Part shown: in pieces, positions 30,796 through 40,557 of the stretch
Position numbering within the stretch: the stretch's first letter is position 1
How the letters are laid out: each line of letters opens with the position of its first letter
NCBI RefSeq assembly: GCF_014201195.1
Contig: NZ_JACHDS010000001.1
Span: forward strand, 5,394,001-5,458,000
Origin: Nocardiopsis mwathae
GTDB taxonomy: Bacteria; Actinomycetota; Actinomycetes; Streptosporangiales; Streptosporangiaceae
DNA: 64,000 nucleotides
Direction of reading: 5' to 3'
Position numbers and translations under genes: made by a program
Notes under the pieces: generated by a model
Told to the model about the DNA's origin: nothing
The model's database searches: none
The model's input: only the letters and a program-made list of their open reading frames with translations

Positions 30796-32468
30796 TGCCC
30801 ACCCCCACAGGCAAGACGACCCGCGTTGAGCGCATGGCCCAACCCCTTGCGCGTGAGGTGGCCGAACAGGTGGCCGCCGACAAGGGGGTGTGCATCCGTC
30901 CGGTGGCGCTGCGGCGCACCGACCTGGAAACCGGAGCAACCGAGGTCGTCGACGTGCCGTGCGGCTCCACCCTGGAATCCCGCTGCCCGGCGTGTGCCAA
31001 GCGCAAGAGGTCGATCCGCCGTACCCAGTGTGAAGAGGGATGGCACCTCACAGAGGAGCCGGTCATCACCCCTGATGAGCCGTCCGAGGTGCAACGCGGC
31101 TGGGTCGAACGCCGCGCCATGGTGACCGCTGAGCGGGACCGGCTCGTCTCCTCGGGTGCCGCGTCGGGTGAGGACCTGGCCGCGCTGGATGCGGCCATCT
31201 GTGACCTGGATGAGGAGATCACTGCGTCGGGGCTGCGCGGGAAGGTGGCCCCCTCCTCGTCGGGCTCGGGCCGGTCACGCCGCATCCGCTCCACACGTCG
31301 GCGCCACGACGCTCCGGACCTTCCCAAGCGGCCCATGGCCCGGCGCACGGTCGGCCGGGCCTTCGAAGACCCCGCGACCGGGAAGGTGTTCCGGCCGTCG
31401 ATGTTCCTCACGTTGACCCTGGATTCCTACGGGCGGGTGCGCTCGGACGGCACCCCGGTGGACCCCTCGACCTATGACTACCGGCGGGCGGCGAGGGACG
31501 CGCTGCACTTCTCCAAGCTCATCGACCGGTTCGTACAGAACCTGCGCCGGGTGGCGGGATTCGATGTGCAGTACTTCGCCGCCGTGGAACCTCAGCGGCG
31601 TCTTGCTCCGCATCTGCACATGGCCACGCGGGGCACCCTGCCGCGCGCGGAGCTGCGCCAGATTGCGGCGGCGACCTACCACCACGTGTGGTGGCCCCCG
31701 GCCGACCGGGTGGTCTATGAGGGCGAGCACCTGCCCGTCTTCGACCCCTCGACCGGCACCTACGTGGACCCCTTCACGGGGGAGGTGCTGCCCACCTGGG
31801 AACAGGCGCTGGACGCGTTGGACGCCGACCCCGGGGCGGAACCTCACCACGTGGTGAGGTTCGGGCGCCAGGTGGACGCCAAAGGCGTGATCGCCGGGAC
31901 GCCGGACGCTGACCGGTGCGTCCGGTACCTGGCGAAGTACCTGACCAAGGACATCGCCGAATGCCATGACATCGAAACGACTGCCCAGGAACGCCACGTG
32001 GACCGGCTGACTGAGGCGCTGCGGTTCGAGCCCTGCTCGCCCCGGTGCTCCAACTGGCTGCGCTACGGGATCCAGCCCCAGGACGCCAAGGCGGGGATGC
32101 GGCCGGGGTTCTGCCGCTCCAAGGCACACAAGCGCGAACACCTCGGCTACGCCGGACGGCGGGTGTTGGTGTCGCGCAAGTGGTCGAACAAGACCCTAGC
32201 CGACCACAAGGCCGACCGGCTGTCCTGGGTGCTCGAACAGCTCGGCGTCACCCCCGGCGCTGAGGGTCAGAACCACAACGCCGGCCACGTGACCCCCCTG
32301 CGCGTGGCCAGCAACAACGAAGTGTGGGAGGTGGCCCGACCCACCGATCCCGACGTTCCCCCGCGAGAACAGCGCCTGTTGCGGGCTGTCGGCGAGTCCC
32401 TGAAACGCCGCGCCCAACTCGACCACGCACGACAGACGAATCTTTCGGCAATGGAAGAGGCTGCCTGA
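30795..32468 (+). CDS. RepSA-like replication initiator
   Basis: A 557-residue protein. The N-terminal CPACAKRKRSIRRTQCEEGW resembles a metal-binding start. The HUH metal motif is LAPHLHMA (about residue 280), and the likely catalytic tyrosine region is RYLAKYLTKDI. A Cys cluster CSPRCSNWLRYG follows. This layout matches RepSA proteins that drive rolling-circle replication of excised AICEs. The ATG at 30795 overlaps the tra stop; the xis gene begins at its stop. A complete copy with no interruption. Confidence 0.87.
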   Translation: MPTPTGKTTRVERMAQPLAREVAEQVAADKGVCIRPVALRRTDLETGATEVVDVPCGSTLESRCPACAKRKRSIRRTQCEEGWHLTEEPVITPDEPSEVQRGWVERRAMVTAERDRLVSSGAASGEDLAALDAAICDLDEEITASGLRGKVAPSSSGSGRSRRIRSTRRRHDAPDLPKRPMARRTVGRAFEDPATGKVFRPSMFLTLTLDSYGRVRSDGTPVDPSTYDYRRAARDALHFSKLIDRFVQNLRRVAGFDVQYFAAVEPQRRLAPHLHMATRGTLPRAELRQIAAATYHHVWWPPADRVVYEGEHLPVFDPSTGTYVDPFTGEVLPTWEQALDALDADPGAEPHHVVRFGRQVDAKGVIAGTPDADRCVRYLAKYLTKDIAECHDIETTAQERHVDRLTEALRFEPCSPRCSNWLRYGIQPQDAKAGMRPGFCRSKAHKREHLGYAGRRVLVSRKWSNKTLADHKADRLSWVLEQLGVTPGAEGQNHNAGHVTPLRVASNNEVWEVARPTDPDVPPREQRLLRAVGESLKRRAQLDHARQTNLSAMEEAA

Positions 32469-32692
32469 TGGCGCGCAAGACGGTACCCCCGAGCGGCCGA
32501 CTGCTGACCGTGGATGAGGCAGCTGAGCGGCTGAACACCTCCAAGCGCTACCCCCGGCGCCTGATCGAAGAACGTCGGATCACGTTCGTGAAGATCGGCC
32601 GTCACGTGCGCATCCCGGAATCGGCGCTGGATGACTTCATCGCGGGCGGACTCGTCGAACCGCTCCGGCTGACCACAAGGAAGGCTGCCTAG
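32468..32692 (+). CDS. xis: Excisionase
   Basis: A 74-residue MerR-like/excisionase winged-helix protein (LLTVDEAAERLNTSKRYPRR, then VKIGRHVRIPESALDDFI). It is wedged between rep and int with overlaps at both ends, the classic pSAM2 order. The ATG at 32468 is preceded by GGAAGAGG. It should direct the integrase towards excision. Confidence 0.9.
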   Translation: MARKTVPPSGRLLTVDEAAERLNTSKRYPRRLIEERRITFVKIGRHVRIPESALDDFIAGGLVEPLRLTTRKAA

Positions 32693-33867
32693 TGGCATCG
32701 AAGAAGCGACGTTTCGGCAGAATCCGCAAACTCTCCTCTGGCCGCTACCAGGCACGCTATCCCGGTCCGGACGGAGTTGATCACCCAGCGCCGTACACCT
32801 TCTCGACCAGGAAGGAAGCGGACAGGTGGCTGACGATGAAGGAAGCCGAGATCAACCGCGAGGGGTGGTGGGACCCGCACGCCGGTGAGATCGCTTTCCA
32901 GGACTACGCAGATGAGTGGATGGAACAGCGGGAGCTGACCGACAAGACCGAGCTGACCTACGAAGGGCTCCTACGTCTCCACCTCAATCCGACCTTCGGG
33001 CGGATGCTCATCAAAGACGTCAAGGAGGCGGACGTACGCAAGTGGCGTGCCTCGCGACTCAAGGTCAAGAAGAGCAAGGGGCAGGTTCCCAAGGCGTACC
33101 GGCTGTTGCGGGCGATCCTCAACACGGCTGTGGAGGACAGGTTGATCAGAGAGAACCCCTGTCGGATCAAGGGTGCGGACCGGGAGGACAGTGAAGAGCG
33201 CCCCGTCCTTTCCGTCGCGGAGGTCTTCAAACTGGCAGACGCGATCAAGCCGAGATACCGGGCGTTGGTGCTCCTGGCGACGTTCGCCAGTCTCCGGTGG
33301 GGCGAACTCGCGGGACTGCGACGCCGTGACCTCGACATGAAGAAGCGAACGGTTACCGTGCGTCAAACCCTGGTCGACGTTGGCCACCTAGTGGAGGGTC
33401 CACCGAAGTCGAGTGCGGGACGGCGGACGGTTGAGCTGCCAGACCTGATCATCGATGATCTCCGTGAGCACCTGGCCGAGTACGCGGCACCGGGCCGCGA
33501 CGGCTACGTCTTCGTCGGTGTGAAGGGGAACCAGCTGCGTCGGAGCAACTTCACCGCCTACTGGTCGCGGGCTTGTGAGGACGCTGGGCTAGAGGACATC
33601 CACTTTCACGACCTCCGGCACACGGGCAACACCTATGCGGCTGAGGCGGGGGCGTCGCTGCGCGAGTTGATGGATCGTATGGGGCATTCGAGTTCTCGCG
33701 CCGCGCTGGTCTATCTCCACGCGCGGGACAACCGGGCTCGCAGTCTGGCCGATCGGCTCGGACAGCAGGCTGCTGAAGAGCTGAGGGGGGAACAAGCGAA
33801 GGAGGCCCCTGAGACCGACGGCGACGAGCCGCCGGACCGAGCTTCCACCGCAGCATCGGGCACGTAG
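32692..33867 (+). CDS. int: Site-specific tyrosine integrase of the AICE
   Basis: A 391-residue tyrosine recombinase with all parts. It has an N-terminal arm-binding region, a SAM-like core (EYADEWMEQRELTDK-like stretch near 70-80) and a catalytic domain with Arg in FASLRWGELAGLRR, HxxR in HFHDLRHTGNTYAA and the His/Tyr end in MGHSSSRAALVYLHA. The GTG at 32692 overlaps xis. It lies directly beside attR in the tRNA-Gly gene, which it targets. The tail is charged and disordered. Confidence 0.93.
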   Translation: MASKKRRFGRIRKLSSGRYQARYPGPDGVDHPAPYTFSTRKEADRWLTMKEAEINREGWWDPHAGEIAFQDYADEWMEQRELTDKTELTYEGLLRLHLNPTFGRMLIKDVKEADVRKWRASRLKVKKSKGQVPKAYRLLRAILNTAVEDRLIRENPCRIKGADREDSEERPVLSVAEVFKLADAIKPRYRALVLLATFASLRWGELAGLRRRDLDMKKRTVTVRQTLVDVGHLVEGPPKSSAGRRTVELPDLIIDDLREHLAEYAAPGRDGYVFVGVKGNQLRRSNFTAYWSRACEDAGLEDIHFHDLRHTGNTYAAEAGASLRELMDRMGHSSSRAALVYLHARDNRARSLADRLGQQAAEELRGEQAKEAPETDGDEPPDRASTAASGT

Positions 33868-33903
33868 CGGGCACGCGGGCGCGTCACTGCCCTGCAAACG
33901 ATG

Positions 33904-33942
33904 AAGGCCAGGTCCCCGATTTCCTCGGGCTGACCTGGCCTT
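33904..33942. terminator. Bidirectional terminator between int and tRNA-Gly
   Basis: AAGGCCAGGTC at 33904-33914 pairs with GACCTGGCCTT at 33932-33942, an 11-bp stem with a 17-base loop that itself contains CCGA/TCGG. It sits after the int stop (plus) and after the tRNA-Gly 3' end (minus), so it can end both transcripts. Confidence 0.75.
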
Positions 33943-33950
33943 CTGTGTTC

Positions 33951-34024
33951 TGGAGCGGATGACGGGAATCGAACCCGCGTTATCAGCTTGGGAAGCTGAA
34001 GTTCTACCATTGAACTACATCCGC
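33951..34024 (-). tRNA. tRNA-Gly (anticodon CCC)
   Basis: Reading the minus strand, the acceptor GCGGATG pairs with CATCCGC. The D-arm is GTTC/GAAC type, the anticodon stem TCAGC/GCTGA encloses the loop TTCCCAA giving anticodon CCC, the T-loop is TTCGATT, and the gene encodes T plus CCA at the 3' end (33951-33953). It is 74 bases including CCA. This is the integration site: its 3' half is attR of the AICE, and shorter copies lie at 23468 and 9633. Confidence 0.95.
33952..33995. other. attR of the AICE inside tRNA-Gly
   Basis: 44 bases identical to 23468-23511. The repeat runs from the CCA end to the anticodon loop, so integration leaves the tRNA intact. The distance between the repeats gives a 10.5-kb element. 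Confidence 0.9.
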
Positions 34025-34156
34025 GCTGTGGAGCCGGTTTCCCGACTCGCAACGAAGGTTATCGTACCCGAAGCGGCGGGGTGGTGGGTAACGCCCGAGG
34101 TGGGTTGCGGGTGATCGGATCCACGGCATGGGGTCGGACCGGGTAGGTTCGTCAGC

Positions 34157-34796
<640 letters not shown>

Positions 34797-34816
34797 TCCC
34801 CGGGCGCCGGACGGCG

Positions 34817-35425
34817 TCAGCTGTAGTAGCCGGGGCTGCCGTACCCGGGGCCGGGGGTGATCGGGCGGGGGCGGTCGGTCTTGGGCAGCACGTAGGCGGC
34901 GATCAGGCCGCCGATGAAGCCGAAGAGGTGGGCCTGCCACGAGATGCCCACCTGCTGGGGCAGCACACCCCAGATCAGCGTCCCGTAGAAGATGATCACG
35001 CTGATCATGATGACGATGTCGATGGTCCTGCGCTCGATGATCCCGCGCAGCACGGTGTAGCCGAAGTACCCGAAGACCAGGCCGCTGGCGCCCACGGTGA
35101 GGGTGCCCGGCGTGGAGAACAGCCACACCCCGACCCCGCTGATGACCATCACGATCACCGTCGTCCACATGAACCGGCTCAGGCCGCTCAGCGCCACGAG
35201 CGAGCCCAGCACGAGGAACGGCACGGTGTTGCTCATCAGGTGCTGGAAGTCGGCGTGCATGAACGGGGCCGTCAGCACCGTCCAGGGGGCGTCCGTCTGC
35301 CACGCGCGCAGGCCGAAGGTGTGGTCCAGCACCCCGCCGAGCAGGAAGTCGAAGACCTCGATGATCCACATCGCGGCGGCGAACGCCGCGACGGTCAGGA
35401 TGGCGGTAATCCGAGACTGCGTCAC
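34817..35425 (-). CDS. Rhomboid-family intramembrane serine protease
   Basis: A 202-residue membrane protein with about six helices. The catalytic serine is in TVGASGLVFGYFGY, the histidine in ISWQAHLFGFIGGLIAAYVL, and the HMSN-type oxyanion region reads HADFQHLMSNTVPFL. The start is the GTG at 35425 with GGAAG upstream; the longer frame to 35560 is not supported. It ends in a short Pro/Gly/Tyr tail. Substrates unknown. Confidence 0.9.
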   Translation of the reverse strand: MTQSRITAILTVAAFAAAMWIIEVFDFLLGGVLDHTFGLRAWQTDAPWTVLTAPFMHADFQHLMSNTVPFLVLGSLVALSGLSRFMWTTVIVMVISGVGVWLFSTPGTLTVGASGLVFGYFGYTVLRGIIERRTIDIVIMISVIIFYGTLIWGVLPQQVGISWQAHLFGFIGGLIAAYVLPKTDRPRPITPGPGYGSPGYYS

Positions 35426-35604
35426 GCTTCCGACTTTATGTGAACGCCTGTCGCCCGCACATAAGCATGCGGCAACGCCCATCGGTGACCCCGCCGACCT
35501 GCCGGTTGTCCCCGAAGCCGCTGACCAGGACCCCCGTTCGGAGGGTGAGCCGACCCACACCCCCCGTGAATGTGATGCGAATCACATCGCAGTGCTCCGG
35601 GGGC

Positions 35605-36096
35605 TCAGCCCTTGCCGCCGTTCCCCGCGGTCAGCGACCGGTCGCGCGGCGGGATGCCCACGGTGAGCATGAACGCCTCGATCTTGGCCGGGGACGTCAT
35701 ACCCGTGAGCGGGAGGTAGGGGCGGCTCGCGCGGCGGCCCTCGACCGACGGGAAGACGCGGGGGCGGCCGCTGAGATCGCACAGCCCCAGCGAGCGGGTG
35801 CGGCCCGGCAGTACGTAGTACGACCCGATCTCGGAGAACGGGATCCGAACGATGTAGCGACCCCGGCGGTAGCGGAACTCCCCGTCCTCGACCTCGATCA
35901 CCGGCACGTCCATCCGGTGGCCGTGCCAGGCCAGAGCACTGCCGACCGAGACGAGCAGCACACCCAGGACGAGGTTGGCCCAGTAGGTCGGAGAGAACGT
36001 GATGGTGGCGATGCCGAGCAGGATGAGTGCGCCTCCACCCCACATTTCCCCATGCTTGCGTCCCACGGGACAGGTCAAGCGAACCGTTTCGGACAC
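35605..36096 (-). CDS. Membrane protein with PH-like cytoplasmic domain
   Basis: A 163-residue protein. Two adjacent membrane helices lie near the N-terminus (LILLGIATITF and NLVLGVLLVSVGSALAW), followed by a beta-rich domain (VIEVEDGEFRYRRGRYIVRI) resembling bacterial PH-like domains. The GTG at 36096 is preceded by AGAGG 7 bases upstream; a GTG at 36123 is the alternative. Function unknown. The 248 bases upstream hold no gene. Confidence 0.7.
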   Translation of the reverse strand: MSETVRLTCPVGRKHGEMWGGGALILLGIATITFSPTYWANLVLGVLLVSVGSALAWHGHRMDVPVIEVEDGEFRYRRGRYIVRIPFSEIGSYYVLPGRTRSLGLCDLSGRPRVFPSVEGRRASRPYLPLTGMTSPAKIEAFMLTVGIPPRDRSLTAGNGGKG

Positions 36097-36344
36097 GGAC
36101 AAGCCTCTTTCGCAGTGCGTCACGGGGATGTGGCTACCACCGATCGAACTTTAGCGGGTCGAGGGCCCGAGAGAACCCCGAATCAGAAACGAACATGGCA
36201 AGGTTTCGGAAACCACGGCGGATTCCGGATCCCCGTCCAGGGAGGCGATCCGGTTTCGGGCGGTGGTGATAGTGGGCGGGCTGCGCCCGGAACCTGGGCC
36301 CGGGCGTGGCGCGCGGCGGGGCGCCCGGCACCCCGCCCGCGGCC

Positions 36345-38054
36345 TCACCTGATCGAGCGCCCCCGGCTCGGTTCGCTCTCGTGGTGCATCCGGTCCAGCG
36401 CCGTCGCGTAGTAGGTGTGCGGGCCCCCCGCGACCTCCGTGTCGACGAACGTGGCCGGCTCGCCGTCGGACCGCACCGTCCCCGCGAGGTGGCGCGCGTC
36501 CTCGATGTCGCACGTCGGCGGTGCGGTGGAGTCGGCCGCCCCGGGGAGCCGGTACACCGCGAAGTACGTGGTGTCGCTGCGGTGCCGCGGCCGCACCGCC
36601 ACCTCGGCCCCCCGCTCGGTGCGGCGGGCGTCGGTGATCAGCGGAGCGGGCGGGGCCGCGCCGCCGAGCCCTTCGGTCACGGGGACCAGTGCCGGGCGCT
36701 GGTAGTGGTCCTCGACCACGATCCGCATCGCCTCGGCCGCGGTGGTCCGCAACCGGATCGCGCTGAAGTACACGTCCCCGTCGACCTGCGGGTAGTCGCG
36801 GTTGAAGGCGAGGTGGCGGCTGAGTTCGCGCATGTCCTGCCACGCCCCGGGGTTGCCCACCTTGTAGGCGGCCTGCCCGATGTAGAGGTGGGTGCGGGTC
36901 CTGCCGGCCACGCCCGCCCACCACGGCACCAGCTTCGCGTAGTCGGCGACCTTCAGGCCGATCTCCCAGTACACCTGCGGGTTGATGTAGTCCAGCCAGC
37001 CCTCCAGCACCCACTTCCGGGAGTCGGCGAAGATGCCGTCGAAGGATTCGAACCCGCTGGTATCGGACCCCTCCGGGTGGCTGGACCGGTTCCGCCAGAT
37101 CCCGAACGGGCTGATCCCGAACCGTACGTGCGGCTTGGCCGCCTTGATCCGCTCGCCCATCTCCCGGACCAGCAGGTCGATGTTGTGCCGCCGCCAGTCC
37201 TCGATGCGCTCGAACCGGCCGCCGTAGCGGGCGTAGGTGGCCTGGTCGGGCACCCGCTGCCCGCTGACCGGATAGGGGTAGAAGTAGTCGTCGAAGTGCA
37301 CCCCGTCCATGTCGTAGTGCTGGACGGCGTGGAGCATGGCGTCCTGCACGAAGGCGCGGACCCGCGGGATGCCCGGGTCGTAGTAGAAGCGCCCGCCGTA
37401 CTCGAAGACCCAGTCGGGGTGCCGCCGCGCCGGATGGCTCGCCACCAGGCGCCTGATGTCGTTGTGCATGGAGACGCGGTACGGGTTGAACCAGCCGTGG
37501 AACTCCAGGTTGCGCTTGTGCGCCTCGGTGATGGCGAAGTCCAGCGGGTCGTACCCGGGGTCGACGCCCTGTGTTCCGGTCAGCCACTCCGACCAGGGCT
37601 CGAACGGGGAGTGCCAGAAGGCGTCCGCTGTCGGCCGGATCTGCACGAACACCGCGTTCAGGCGGTGGCTGACCGCTTCGTCGTAGAGCCGGGTCAGCTC
37701 GGCTTTCTGAGTGGCGACGTCGAGCCCGCGGGCGCTGGGCCAGTCGATGTTGACGACGGAGGCGATCCACGCCGCGCGCATCTGGCGCTTCGGCGGTGTG
37801 CCGGAGCCGGGCGCGGGACAGGGCTCCTCGTAGCCGCTGGCGTCGTCGCGCGGCGCGGTGCCGGACACCGCGGCGCCGCGTGCGGGCGGTGCGGCGGCGA
37901 GCAGGGGCGCGGAGACGAGCGCTCCCAGCGCGCCACCGGCCGTGCGCAGGGTGGAACGACGCGAAACGCGTGTCGGGGGATGCGGGACGTGGGGGGTTGG
38001 TCGCGGAGTGTGCTGCTGATCGGGCGAGTCTCCCGGTTCCCGGTGATCGGCCAT
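36345..38054 (-). CDS. Tat-exported family 10-like glycoside hydrolase (GHL10/DUF187)
   Basis: A 569-residue exported protein. The Tat signal has SRRSTLRTAGGALGALVSAP near residue 30-50. The catalytic barrel shows MRAAWIASVVNIDWPS, AVFVQIRPTADAFWHSPFEP, FHGWFNPYRV and GVHFDDYFYPYPV, typical of GHL10 proteins thought to act on cell-wall or other polysaccharides. A Fn3-like C-terminal segment (RTERGAEVAVRPRHRSDTTY) follows. The ATG at 38054 places the twin Arg correctly. Isolated gene; substrate unknown. Confidence 0.85.
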   Translation of the reverse strand: MADHREPGDSPDQQHTPRPTPHVPHPPTRVSRRSTLRTAGGALGALVSAPLLAAAPPARGAAVSGTAPRDDASGYEEPCPAPGSGTPPKRQMRAAWIASVVNIDWPSARGLDVATQKAELTRLYDEAVSHRLNAVFVQIRPTADAFWHSPFEPWSEWLTGTQGVDPGYDPLDFAITEAHKRNLEFHGWFNPYRVSMHNDIRRLVASHPARRHPDWVFEYGGRFYYDPGIPRVRAFVQDAMLHAVQHYDMDGVHFDDYFYPYPVSGQRVPDQATYARYGGRFERIEDWRRHNIDLLVREMGERIKAAKPHVRFGISPFGIWRNRSSHPEGSDTSGFESFDGIFADSRKWVLEGWLDYINPQVYWEIGLKVADYAKLVPWWAGVAGRTRTHLYIGQAAYKVGNPGAWQDMRELSRHLAFNRDYPQVDGDVYFSAIRLRTTAAEAMRIVVEDHYQRPALVPVTEGLGGAAPPAPLITDARRTERGAEVAVRPRHRSDTTYFAVYRLPGAADSTAPPTCDIEDARHLAGTVRSDGEPATFVDTEVAGGPHTYYATALDRMHHESEPSRGRSIR

Positions 38055-38297
38055 CGACGTGGGTCCCTTCCGAACTCGTGCGTTCTGGGAAGTCGGACAG
38101 AGCGATGTGATGCGCATCTCATTCTAAAAGGGCGCATTCGAGATCCCGTGGTGGAATCGCGGGACAATTTCGACGCGTGGGTAACTGCGGTGTTGGGGCG
38201 TGTGTGGCGTGTAATCGGGCGTGTCGGCCCCACCACGTTCCGCGGCGCTGGGGTGCGGTCCCCGCCCCGCCATCGGGCGCGGGCGCGGCCGGACGCT

Positions 38298-39395
38298 TCA
38301 GTCGGACGGCACCGCCGCCACCCCCTGGGCCGGGATGCGCTGCTGGGCGGCGTGCAGCGCCGCCGGGTAGCGGGCGTCCGGCCGCAGCGCGTACTCGCGG
38401 GCGCACGCTTCGGTGAACTTGATGACGTGTTCGTCGACGTGCTCGGCGCCGCGCGCGATCAGCTCGCTGAGCGCGGGGACGTCCTCCTCCCGGGCCAGGG
38501 CGGCCGCCCGGTCCTCGTCGCGCCTGTCGGTGGTGAAGGCCAGCAGTAGGGCCACGTGGACCTGCCACAGCGCCGCCAGCGTCGGTGAGTGCAGTTCGGT
38601 CGGCAGGTGCGGCAGGACGAGCCGGATCGCCGCGGGCGCGGTGACGCCGTGGATCAGCGGGACCGGGAAGACCTCGGGGTGGGCGAGGTAGACCCCGGCG
38701 AACTCCGCCGTCATCTCGCTGATGAGCCACTGCGGGTCGGCGGGGGAGACGGCGTCGAGCGCTCCGTGGTAGCCGGGGTGCTCGCCGATGCGGCTCAGCC
38801 GCTCCGGCGGCGGCATGGGGCTGCCGTCGGGGGACCGGCGGGGCAGCGCGGCGATGGCGGAGCCGAGGGAGGAGGCGCCGTGCAGGCGGGCCTCTCCGGG
38901 CAGGGGGTGGAACCGCGCGGCCCAGTAGGCCAGCGCCCGCGCGAACTCGGTCAGCTGCGTGTCGCTGGGAGTGGGCGTGGCGGCGAGGCTGCGCACGGCG
39001 TGGGCGGTGCGGATCGGGCCGTGGGTGAGGCCGCTGAGCATGCCCGGGATGAGGCGCGGCCACCAGCGGGTGAGGACGTCGCGCCACGGTGCGTCGGCCA
39101 GTTCCCGGCGGAAGGCGTACTCCCATTCCCCGACCCGGCCGAATTCGCCCAACGCCGGGCGCCAGGAGGATGCGTCGGCGAGGTCGATACCGAAGCGCGG
39201 TGTGGGCGGCTCGTGGTGTTCCATGGCGCCCCGGTAGCGGGTCACCCATGTCGCCACCTGGTCGCCGTGGCCCAGCGCGGCCAGCGCCTCGGCCGCCATC
39301 GGCCCGTGGTTGGAGAAATCGCCGGCTCCGCGCTCGTAGCCCAGGTCGTCCAGGCGCAGCAGCGCGTCGTTGACCGCGTCCTCGTAGCGGATCAC
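38298..39395 (-). CDS. Questin oxidase-like protein (DUF4243)
   Basis: A 365-residue alpha-helical protein with the DUF4243 pattern: FSNHGPMAAEALAALGHGDQ, VTRYRG near the N-terminus, TRWWPRLIPGMLSGLTHGPI, RTAHAVR, and HSPTLAALWQVHVALLLAFT near the C-terminus. Family members include Baeyer-Villiger questin oxidase of fungi; the bacterial role is unknown. The GTG at 39395 has AAGGGTGA upstream. It is divergent from a MarR regulator with an inverted repeat between them, so it is probably repressed by it. Confidence 0.8.
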   Translation of the reverse strand: MIRYEDAVNDALLRLDDLGYERGAGDFSNHGPMAAEALAALGHGDQVATWVTRYRGAMEHHEPPTPRFGIDLADASSWRPALGEFGRVGEWEYAFRRELADAPWRDVLTRWWPRLIPGMLSGLTHGPIRTAHAVRSLAATPTPSDTQLTEFARALAYWAARFHPLPGEARLHGASSLGSAIAALPRRSPDGSPMPPPERLSRIGEHPGYHGALDAVSPADPQWLISEMTAEFAGVYLAHPEVFPVPLIHGVTAPAAIRLVLPHLPTELHSPTLAALWQVHVALLLAFTTDRRDEDRAAALAREEDVPALSELIARGAEHVDEHVIKFTEACAREYALRPDARYPAALHAAQQRIPAQGVAAVPSD

Positions 39396-39404
39396 AGGAT
39401 CACC

Positions 39405-39437
39405 CTTCGGATATACGAACAGTTTGGAAATCCGAAG
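39405..39437. promoter_or_regulatory. MarR operator candidate in the divergent promoter
   Basis: CTTCGGAT at 39405-39412 and ATCCGAAG at 39430-39437 are exact 8-bp inverted repeats 17 bases apart. They occupy the 57-base gap between the questin oxidase-like gene and the MarR gene. Binding of the MarR dimer here would control both genes. Confidence 0.6.
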
Positions 39438-39452
39438 ATATAAACTCCGGGT

Positions 39453-39947
39453 GTGACCGACAAGACCTCGAAGGCGGAGACGCGGGCACCGACCCCGGAG
39501 GAGGCCCGGGAGATCCTCGGCTTCATCCCGCTGCTCGCCGGGTACTTCCACCCGGCCCGAGCCATGGCCGACATGCCCGCCGAACTGCGCACCCTCTTCG
39601 AGGACCACCGGCTCACCCCGCGCCACGGGGCCGTGCTCACCCAGTTGGTGGCCGAGGACGCGCTCACCGTCACCGCGATCGCCCGGCGGCTCGACGTGTC
39701 GCTGGCGACGGCCAGCGAGGTGGTCGGCGACCTCGTCCGGACCGGCTGGCTGAGCCGCCAGGAGGACCCGGACAACCGCCGCCGCGCCCTGATCAGCGTC
39801 CCCGAGGGGCGCCGCCCCCTGGTCGAGTCACTGGTCGCCGCCCGCGCCGCCCCGATCCTGCGCGCCCTGGAAGGCCTCTCGCCCTGCGACCGCCAGGGTT
39901 TCCAGGCCGGCCTCCGCGCCTGGGCGCGCGAGGTCCGCGACATCTGA
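39453..39947 (+). CDS. MarR-family transcriptional regulator
   Basis: A 164-residue winged-helix regulator: RHGAVLTQLVAEDALTVTAI then ARRLDVSLATASEVVGDLVR and the wing EDPDNRRRALISVPE. The GTG at 39453 starts the protein MTDKTSKAETR. It is divergent from the questin oxidase-like gene. The ligand is unknown, perhaps an aromatic compound by analogy. Confidence 0.88.
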   Translation: MTDKTSKAETRAPTPEEAREILGFIPLLAGYFHPARAMADMPAELRTLFEDHRLTPRHGAVLTQLVAEDALTVTAIARRLDVSLATASEVVGDLVRTGWLSRQEDPDNRRRALISVPEGRRPLVESLVAARAAPILRALEGLSPCDRQGFQAGLRAWAREVRDI

Positions 39948-39954
39948 CACCGGA

Positions 39955-39990
39955 TGAACCCCGCGGTGTCCGGGTGCTACGTACCCGGTG
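39955..39990 (+). promoter_or_regulatory. ECF-type promoter of the sigma factor gene
   Basis: TGAACC at 39955-39960 and CTACGT at 39977-39982 are separated by 16 bases, followed 7 bases later by the GTG start, so the transcript may be leaderless. The same -35, spacing and the downstream 21-base block occur before the minus-strand ABC gene at 47203. Such TGAAC-type -35 elements are typical of ECF sigma promoters. Confidence 0.7.
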
Positions 39991-40556
39991 TGGAGACTGA
40001 CACCGACGCGGATACCGACCGCGGACTGCTCGCCGCCGCGGCCGCGGGGGACCAGTCCGCCCTCCGCGGCCTGTATGAGCGGCACTCCGCGGCCATGCTG
40101 CGCCTGCTGCGCCGACTGACCTCCGACCGCGCAACGGCGGAGGAGCTGCTGCAGGAGAGCTGGCTGGCGGTATGGCGCTCGGCCCGGACCTTCCGCGGCG
40201 AGTCGTCGGTGCGCGGGTGGCTGCTCGGGGTCGCCCGCCGCCAGGCGCACAACCGGCTGCGGCGCATCGAGCCGGTACAAGTCGCCCTGGACGCCGAGGA
40301 CGTGTGCCACCCGGTGGACCGCGGCGCCGATGTCGAGGCCAAGGTGCTCGCAGCCGCCGGGCACCGGGAGATCCTGGCGGCGATCGCGGCCCTGCCCCGG
40401 CGCCACCGCGAGGTGGTGGTGCTGGCACTGGTCGAGGAGCTGCCGTACGCCGACATCGCCGAGGTCCTCGGTATCCCCGTGGGCACGGTGAAGAGCCGGA
40501 TGACCAAGGCGCGTGCGCTGCTGTGCGCCGCGCTGTGTGAGGGACGGGGGAACTGA
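39990..40556 (+). CDS. ECF RNA polymerase sigma factor
   Basis: A 188-residue sigma-70 group 4 factor. Region 2 is RLTSDRATAEELLQESWLAV with RTFRGESSVRGWLLGVARRQ; region 4 is LPRRHREVVVLALVEELPYA with IAEVLGIPVGTVKSRMTKAR. I chose the GTG at 39990 because the ECF-like promoter ends there. It is followed 2 bases later by the anti-sigma gene. It is probably autoregulated and activates the ABC operon at 47203. Confidence 0.9.
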   Translation: METDTDADTDRGLLAAAAAGDQSALRGLYERHSAAMLRLLRRLTSDRATAEELLQESWLAVWRSARTFRGESSVRGWLLGVARRQAHNRLRRIEPVQVALDAEDVCHPVDRGADVEAKVLAAAGHREILAAIAALPRRHREVVVLALVEELPYADIAEVLGIPVGTVKSRMTKARALLCAALCEGRGN

Positions 40557-40557
40557 G

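Noticed and set aside
36306-38549. 747-codon plus-strand open frame
   Set aside because: Antisense shadow of the GH10-like gene, which carries a Tat signal and catalytic barrel motifs on the minus strand.
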